Below are positions 22,668 through 27,026 of a stretch of 27,026 bases of DNA, piece by piece; the stretch's first letter is position 1; each line of letters begins with the position of its first letter. The position numbers were made by a program, and so were the translations under genes. Origin of the DNA: a bacterium (GTDB lineage: Bacteria > Cyanobacteriota > Vampirovibrionia > Gastranaerophilales > UBA9971); assembly GCA_037147175.1 (NCBI GenBank), contig JBAWVS010000033.1, forward strand, positions 1-27,026, in the 5' to 3' direction. The notes beneath the pieces were generated by a model. The model was not told where the DNA came from. It made no database searches and worked only from the letters and a program-made list of their open reading frames with translations.

Positions 22668-22733
22668 TACACTAATTAGGGGTAGTATTATTTCGTGGAT
22701 GAGTTAAATTAATAATATCAAATAATTAGTGTA
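22668..22733 (+). promoter_or_regulatory. Long inverted repeat in the leader of the 59-aa gene
   Basis: TACACTAATTA (22668-22678) and TAATTAGTGTA (22723-22733), a perfect 11-bp inverted repeat around 44 nt that includes GGGGTAG and GTGGATGAG. It lies 42 bp before the ATG at 22776. It could be a structured 5' leader, a small RNA or a pair of operator half-sites. I do not recognise a known riboswitch. The remaining AT-rich sequence in 22492-22667 shows nothing else that I can support. Confidence 0.35.
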
Positions 22734-22775
22734 CTAAATACAATATTAAAAGAAAGATCATGAGGCATAAATAAA

Positions 22776-22955
22776 ATGAGAATATTACCTGACAGTATAA
22801 TTTTTTATCCGGGACCGGATTGGAAATTTAACTCATCAGAAAGAAAGAAAATGAACTATGGTGAGTACGTCCCAAACTTTTTTAGCACTAAAAAACCACT
22901 GAGTAAAGTTACATTTGCATCTCATACAGGAAACAAAATTAACTATGTGGCATAA
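22776..22955 (+). CDS. Small protein of unknown function (59 aa)
   Basis: A 59-codon ORF with GAGG 10 nt before the ATG and a strong terminator 32 bp after its stop, hence a complete single-gene unit. The product is basic and soluble: MRILPDSIIFYPGPDWKF, then SERKKMNYGEYVPNFFSTKK, ending PLSKVTFASHTGNKINYVA. I recognise no family. Confidence 0.5.
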   Translation: MRILPDSIIFYPGPDWKFNSSERKKMNYGEYVPNFFSTKKPLSKVTFASHTGNKINYVA

Positions 22956-22987
22956 GCTAAAAAAACTAAAAACTGAATATCACTTCA

Positions 22988-23022
22988 AAAAAGGACAGAG
23001 CATAAAAAATTCTGTCCTTTTT
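22988..23022 (+). terminator. Intrinsic terminator after the 59-aa gene
   Basis: A perfect 12-bp stem (AAAAAGGACAGA, 22988-22999, with TCTGTCCTTTTT, 23011-23022) with an 11-nt loop and a T-rich distal arm. It insulates the gatC-pyrG-cdd unit that follows. Confidence 0.85.
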
Positions 23023-23102
23023 AATTGTTAAAAATTAGCCATTTATTCTTGGTCGTAATAAAATATGATGTATAGAATAAAATAAGGTAACGGAGCAGAA
23101 AA

Positions 23103-23387
23103 TTGATTACCAAAAACGAAATAGAACATGTGGCAAAACTCGCAAGACTTGAGTTGTCAGAAGAAGAAAAAGATAAATTCACAGAACAGTTTTCTAATAT
23201 TCTCGATTATTTTAATCAGTTAAGCGAAGTTAACACAGATAATATTGAACCAATGGCACATGCGATACCTATGGTAAACGTAATGAGAGAAGATAAAGTA
23301 AATTTGCCGTATACAAGAGATGAAATACTTGCAAATGCACCTCTGGAAGAAGACGGCTTTTTCAAAGTTCCCAGAATTACCGAGTAA
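23103..23387 (+). CDS. gatC: Asp/Glu-tRNA amidotransferase subunit C
   Basis: A 94-residue GatC of standard length: IEHVAKLARLELSEEEKDKF at the N-terminus, then ILDYFNQLSEVNTDNIEPM and the conserved C-terminal DGFFKVPRI. GatC is the small subunit that holds GatA and GatB together; the complex converts Glu-tRNA(Gln) and often Asp-tRNA(Asn) to the amidated forms. The start is TTG at 23103, supported by GGAG about 7 nt upstream. gatA and gatB are not adjacent; the gene leads directly into pyrG (30 bp). Confidence 0.95.
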   Translation: MITKNEIEHVAKLARLELSEEEKDKFTEQFSNILDYFNQLSEVNTDNIEPMAHAIPMVNVMREDKVNLPYTRDEILANAPLEEDGFFKVPRITE

Positions 23388-23417
23388 TTGAATTATAATT
23401 AAGGACGGATAAATAAA

Positions 23418-25073
23418 ATGGAAAAGAAAACTAAATTTATATTTGTAACAGGAGGAGTTGTCAGTTCTTTAGGTAAGGGCATTGTTGGCGCATCACTCGG
23501 AAAGCTTTTAAAAACCAGAGGATATTCTGTTACTATCCTTAAATTTGATCCTTATATAAATGTAGACCCCGGAACAATGAGTCCTTTCCAACATGGAGAA
23601 GTCTTTGTTACAGACGACGGTGCTGAAACTGATCTTGATTTAGGCCATTACGAAAGATTTATTGATGAAAATTTTGGCAAAATTAACAATGTAACCGCAG
23701 GAAGCGTCTACTTAAATGTCATAACAAAAGAAAGACGCGGAGACTATCTGGGCGGAACTGTCCAAATAATTCCTCATATTACAGACGAAATTAAAACACG
23801 TCTTAGAGAAGCAGCAAATAAAAATCCTGATTTTTTAATTGCGGAAATTGGCGGAACTGTCGGAGATATAGAAGGTTTACCGTTCTTAGAAGCAATAAGG
23901 CAGTTTAAAGTTGAAGCAGGATTTGCGAATACAGTATCTATTCACGTTACTCTTATTCCTTATCTTAATGCTTCAGGCGAATTAAAAACAAAACCTTCAC
24001 AGCACAGTGTAAATACACTTAGAAGCATAGGTATCCAACCTGATATTCTGGTTTGCAGGTCATCAAAATCAATTCCTCAATCAGAAAGAGCAAAGCTGGC
24101 TTTATTTACAAATGTACCTCCGGAAGCTGTAATAGAATGCAAAGATTTAAAAACAATTTATGAAGTTCCAATAGCTCTCGAAGCTCAAAATCTTCCGAAA
24201 GAAGTCCTCAAAAGGTTGAATATTGAAGACAATACAGTTCCTAATCTTGATTCATGGAAAGGAATTGTAAACGGTATTAAAAATCCGAATAAAACTGTAA
24301 AAATTGCACTCGCAGGAAAATATACAAAACTTTCTGATGCATATATTTCTGTTGTTGAATCTTTAAAGCATGCCGGTGCTGCTTTTGGAGCAAGTATTGA
24401 GCTGAAATGGATTTCTTCAGAAGATATATGTGTGGATTTGAAAAAAGCAAAAGAAGCGATGGCTGATGTTGACGGACTTGTAATTCCGGGAGGTTTCGGG
24501 ATTAGGGGTGTTGAAGGTAAAATTAATGTAATAAACATCGCAAGAACCACAAATACACCTTTCTTGGGACTTTGCTTGGGTATGCAATGCGCTGTTATTG
24601 AATACGCAAGAAATATGGCAGGGTTAAAAGATGCTAACAGCACAGAATTTAATCAGGAAACACCTTATCCTGTTATTGATTTGATGAGAGAACAGGAAGA
24701 AGTTGTTGATTACGGCGGTACTATGAGGCTTGGCGCATATAATTGTCATCTACAGAACGGAACGCTTGCCGAAAAAATATACAATAAAGACATAATTTCT
24801 GAAAGACACCGTCACAGGTATGAAGTGAATAATGCATACAGAGATAAACTTTCTGAGTCAGGACTTGTTTTTTCAGGGCTTTCACCTGATAAAAAACTGG
24901 TTGAAATGATTGAGTTAAAAGATCACAGATATTTTATAGCCAGTCAATTCCATCCTGAATTCAAATCTCGTCCTGAAAGACCGCATCCATTGTTCTATGG
25001 TCTGGTAAAAGCAGCTCTTGAAAAAAAAGCAGAAGAAAACAGCTCAAAAACACCTCAACAACTTTTGAGATAA
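23418..25073 (+). CDS. pyrG: CTP synthase
   Basis: A 551-residue enzyme with the amidoligase domain first ([20 protein letters not shown], then [39 protein letters not shown]) and a class I glutamine amidotransferase domain second. The catalytic Cys is in LGLCLGMQ (about residue 385) and His/Glu in [18 protein letters not shown] (about 511-513). It makes CTP from UTP, ATP and glutamine. AAGGA precedes the ATG. It sits between gatC and cdd in one transcript; cdd begins 4 bp after its stop, pairing CTP synthesis with cytidine salvage. Confidence 0.98.
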   Translation: MEKKTKFIFVTGGVVSSLGKGIVGASLGKLLKTRGYSVTILKFDPYINVDPGTMSPFQHGEVFVTDDGAETDLDLGHYERFIDENFGKINNVTAGSVYLNVITKERRGDYLGGTVQIIPHITDEIKTRLREAANKNPDFLIAEIGGTVGDIEGLPFLEAIRQFKVEAGFANTVSIHVTLIPYLNASGELKTKPSQHSVNTLRSIGIQPDILVCRSSKSIPQSERAKLALFTNVPPEAVIECKDLKTIYEVPIALEAQNLPKEVLKRLNIEDNTVPNLDSWKGIVNGIKNPNKTVKIALAGKYTKLSDAYISVVESLKHAGAAFGASIELKWISSEDICVDLKKAKEAMADVDGLVIPGGFGIRGVEGKINVINIARTTNTPFLGLCLGMQCAVIEYARNMAGLKDANSTEFNQETPYPVIDLMREQEEVVDYGGTMRLGAYNCHLQNGTLAEKIYNKDIISERHRHRYEVNNAYRDKLSESGLVFSGLSPDKKLVEMIELKDHRYFIASQFHPEFKSRPERPHPLFYGLVKAALEKKAEENSSKTPQQLLR

Positions 25074-25077
25074 GCTT

Positions 25078-25494
25078 ATGAAAGATAATGAAGCACGAAA
25101 ATTGCTCGATTTAGCATCTGATGCCGCTAAAAACTCTTATTCTCCATACTCAAAATTTAAAGTAGGTGCATGCGTATTATACGAAGACGGCAAGACTTAT
25201 ACAGGATGCAATGTAGAAAATACAAGCTACGGCTTAACTCTTTGTGCTGAGCGAACAGCTATTGCTTCAGCTATTGCTTCAGCTATTGCTTCAGCTATTG
25301 CAGACGGACAAAAATCAAAAATTGTTGCTATAGCAATTTTTAGCCAAAACGCAAAATTATGTTATCCCTGCGGTGCTTGCAGGCAATGGATTATAGAATT
25401 TTGCAAAGATGCATCTGTTATTGTTGAAAGTACAAAAGGAAACCCCCAAAAAATTTCTATAAAAGAATTACTTCCTCATTCTTTCGAGCTTTAA
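25078..25494 (+). CDS. cdd: Cytidine deaminase with an in-frame repeat expansion
   Basis: A 138-residue homotetramer-type cytidine deaminase converting cytidine to uridine. Zinc ligands and catalytic Glu are in LCAERTA (Cys56, Glu58) and PCGACRQ (Cys98, Cys101); YSPYSKFKVGA and NVENTSYG are also typical. Directly after CAERTA the sequence IASAIASAIASAIA is encoded by a 12-bp tandem repeat (25258-25302), making the helix about eight residues longer than I expect for the family. The start is 4 bp behind pyrG, without a separate SD, so translation is probably coupled. Confidence 0.95.
   Translation: MKDNEARKLLDLASDAAKNSYSPYSKFKVGACVLYEDGKTYTGCNVENTSYGLTLCAERTAIASAIASAIASAIADGQKSKIVAIAIFSQNAKLCYPCGACRQWIIEFCKDASVIVESTKGNPQKISIKELLPHSFEL
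25258..25302 (+). repeat. 12-bp coding tandem repeat in cdd
   Basis: Three perfect copies of GCTATTGCTTCA (25258-25269, 25270-25281, 25282-25293) and a partial fourth (GCTATTGCA, 25294-25302). The unit is a multiple of three, so gain or loss of copies preserves the reading frame. Confidence 0.95.
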
Positions 25495-25553
25495 AAACAA
25501 TAAAAAATATTAAATTCACTCATATAATTATTTTGTGAAAAAAATTTTAAATT

Positions 25554-26015
25554 TTAAAATAAGCCTATAGATAAATCTACGTCTAAATTATCGACATTAT
25601 ATTTAACAACCAGCAAAATAGGAGCTGCCAGTTTAATAGTTGCACCTTTTCCGACAATTATTGAAGGCGGCGAAATATTTAACCCGTCGATACCTATTTC
25701 AGTAAAGTTAGTACAAGCATTAGCACAAACAATATTACTCATTTCAGCAATTGCACTTGTTGCTAATTCATCAAATTCGCTAACTTCCATTCCCATCATC
25801 ATAATAGATGCGAATTTTTTAGCAGAATCTGTGTCCATCCCGATAACAATAGATCCTTTTAATTTACCGATCACACCGATATTGCTAATAACTCCCTTGT
25901 TTATGATTAATGATTTAGTTTTAGATAATCCCAGTCTTTCTACTTTTTGAAATCCAAGCTGGGAAAGAACATTCGTAAAAGCATCCAGTACAGGATTTAT
26001 ATGTTTTACATCCAT
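25554..26015 (-). CDS. CheX-like chemotaxis phosphatase
   Basis: A 153-residue CheX/CheC/FliY-type domain. The phosphatase helix carries the ExxN signature as Glu91-Met-Ser-Asn94 in TSAIAEMSNIVCANA, with the usual GVIGKLKGSIVIGM beta-strand ahead and the C-terminal PPSIIVGKG and LDVDLSIGL. Members dephosphorylate CheY-P. The ATG at 26015 overlaps the stop of the upstream receiver-CheX gene by 10 nt, so the two are translationally coupled and presumably act in one pathway. No terminator is evident after it; 25495-25553 is AT-rich with only a weak 5-bp stem. Confidence 0.87.
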   Translation of the reverse strand: MDVKHINPVLDAFTNVLSQLGFQKVERLGLSKTKSLIINKGVISNIGVIGKLKGSIVIGMDTDSAKKFASIMMMGMEVSEFDELATSAIAEMSNIVCANACTNFTEIGIDGLNISPPSIIVGKGATIKLAAPILLVVKYNVDNLDVDLSIGLF

Positions 26016-26878
26016 AGTATCGACTCCTTTTTAAAACCAAAGCTCAGGTTAATATCTCCAAATTTTGCCTTAGCAGTGATACTATTCATTTGTAAGGACG
26101 GATTAATAATTTCTGTCGAAGCTTCCGTCGATGACTTATAAAATAAACTTGGCGGCGTCACTCGCAAAAGCAGGGATTTGTCCAATTTGTTAACTAAAGA
26201 ACAGGCTATACCGCCGACTACATTGGCAAATTCTGCTATCATATCCAAATATTCATCTTTATCTTTGATTTTTCTGTTATAAATAATTTCTGCCATTTTT
26301 TCCGCAGTTTCTAGTGATAAATCCATTACAATAGTTCCGGAAACTCTTCCTATAACCCCAATAACCACTGTAATTCCTTTAGAAACAATTGTTTTCCCCT
26401 GAGTTTCAGCATCTACTATGGTTACAGTGCTTTTAGTTACTTTTGTAATACTTTGATTTAGGGCTTCTTTAAAAGAACCTACACTTGAAGTTACCAGATT
26501 CTGATAATTGGTATCAGGTGAAAGAACATTATTAATCATTGTCAATAAATGCTCAGCTTCGACAGGTTTTTGTAAATATCCTGAAATTCCCAGCTTTCTG
26601 GCTTCCGCTTCTGTCGCTTCGTCTTTCATTGAGCTAACCAAAATTATTTTAGCAAGTTTATCCTGTAATAATAACGCCTTGCTGCATTCAAATCCGTCAG
26701 CTCCGGGCATTGCTATATCCATAGTCACTATATCCGGTTTACAGGTTTTATAAGTTTCAATTAGTGTTTGAATTGAGCCTGCTTCTCCAACAACTTCACA
26801 GTTTCCATCTTTTAAAATATCCGCCAGCATGATTCTTGAAAAATTAGAATCATCAACTATCATTACTCTTGTTTTCAT
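26006..26878 (-). CDS. CheY-like receiver fused to a CheX domain
   Basis: A 290-residue two-domain protein. The receiver (1-120) has the acidic pair Asp9/Asp10, phospho-acceptor Asp54 (IVTMDIAMPG), Ser83 and Lys104 (YLQKP), closely resembling CheY. The second domain (about 134-285) is CheX-like, with Glu216-Phe-Ala-Asn219 as the ExxN motif in IAEFANVVGG and DINLSFGF near the end. A response regulator carrying its own phosphatase domain could shorten its own signal or couple to the adjacent CheX. The ATG at 26878 has AGAGG about 11 nt upstream. The 148 bp from here to the window end hold no gene I can support. Confidence 0.9.
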   Translation of the reverse strand: MKTRVMIVDDSNFSRIMLADILKDGNCEVVGEAGSIQTLIETYKTCKPDIVTMDIAMPGADGFECSKALLLQDKLAKIILVSSMKDEATEAEARKLGISGYLQKPVEAEHLLTMINNVLSPDTNYQNLVTSSVGSFKEALNQSITKVTKSTVTIVDAETQGKTIVSKGITVVIGVIGRVSGTIVMDLSLETAEKMAEIIYNRKIKDKDEYLDMIAEFANVVGGIACSLVNKLDKSLLLRVTPPSLFYKSSTEASTEIINPSLQMNSITAKAKFGDINLSFGFKKESILWM

Positions 26879-27026
26879 AAAAATATTTACCTCTTCTATA
26901 TTGAATTAAAAAAAATAGCAGTTAATTTATTTTAAATCTCTTTTAGTATTTTGTCATATATATTATATTACTTGACAGTTTCGCATTGAAATCGCAACAC
27001 TTTGTTACAATCGTTAAATAACGAAA

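Noticed and set aside
25258-25302. Tandem repeats as a CRISPR-like array
   Set aside because: The 12-bp units are contiguous without spacers and lie in frame inside cdd.

Overview
The window is AT-rich, densely coding and Gram-negative in character. It holds an outer-membrane porin with a signal peptide, one SLH domain, a coiled coil and a beta-barrel (19465-20886), the architecture typical of Cyanobacteria and their non-photosynthetic relatives. Other envelope genes (GmhB-type heptose phosphatase, murB, ddl), a flagellar rod gene and chemotaxis phosphatases accompany it. I infer a non-photosynthetic relative of the Cyanobacteria (Melainabacteria/Vampirovibrionia type); this rests on the porin and base composition, not on a marker phylogeny.

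Layout. 1-1600 (minus): flgB followed by a cation/Ca2+ exchanger-like gene, from a clear sigma70-type promoter. 1854-2591 (plus): a membrane-anchored unknown protein and a 35-codon AIM24-like N-terminal fragment, closed by a strong hairpin. 2786-6761: an arsenic-resistance locus with arsA, an arsD fused to a membrane segment and periplasmic domain, and a CcdA-like membrane gene (all minus), divergent from arsR (plus). No ArsB or Acr3 pump is present. 6846-7899: a second ArsR-type operator/promoter, an 893-bp insertion sequence sitting directly downstream of it, and a 27-codon membrane-peptide ORF on the far side. 8022-8625 (minus): tRNA-Glu and dUTPase. 8725-11092 (plus): a receiver-STAS protein and a TPR membrane protein. 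11085-12913 (minus): murB-ddl. 13174-13792: two unknown small genes. 13882-15902 (minus): a DUF1919-like gene and a CelD-like acyltransferase gene. 16026-19484 (plus): class V aminotransferase, small RHH-like regulator, recN. 19465-20886 (minus): SLH porin. 21056-21929 (plus): two exported proteins (DUF192, thioredoxin-like). 21937-22491 (minus): gmhB. 22776-22955: 59-codon unknown gene with structured leader and terminator. 23103-25494 (plus): gatC-pyrG-cdd. 25554-26878 (minus): CheX and receiver-CheX.

The most notable region is 6219-7900. The arsA/arsR intergenic region has a dyad (ACTTGGC-N6-GCCAAGT) overlapping both divergent promoters. A near copy (ACTTGGT-N6-ACCAAAT, followed by the same GTAATATAA) lies after arsR and overlaps a good plus-strand promoter, but the insertion sequence begins 12 bp past its -10 box. 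Removing the element and one 6-bp target copy would place a 27-codon membrane-peptide ORF with its own Shine-Dalgarno about 30 nt behind that promoter. Inside the element the transposase is broken by an inversion of 373 bp between 7-bp inverted repeats ATGGCAT/ATGCCAT. Reversing it on paper restores one uninterrupted 253-residue DDE transposase frame (6925-7686), so the inversion is well supported by the sequence alone.
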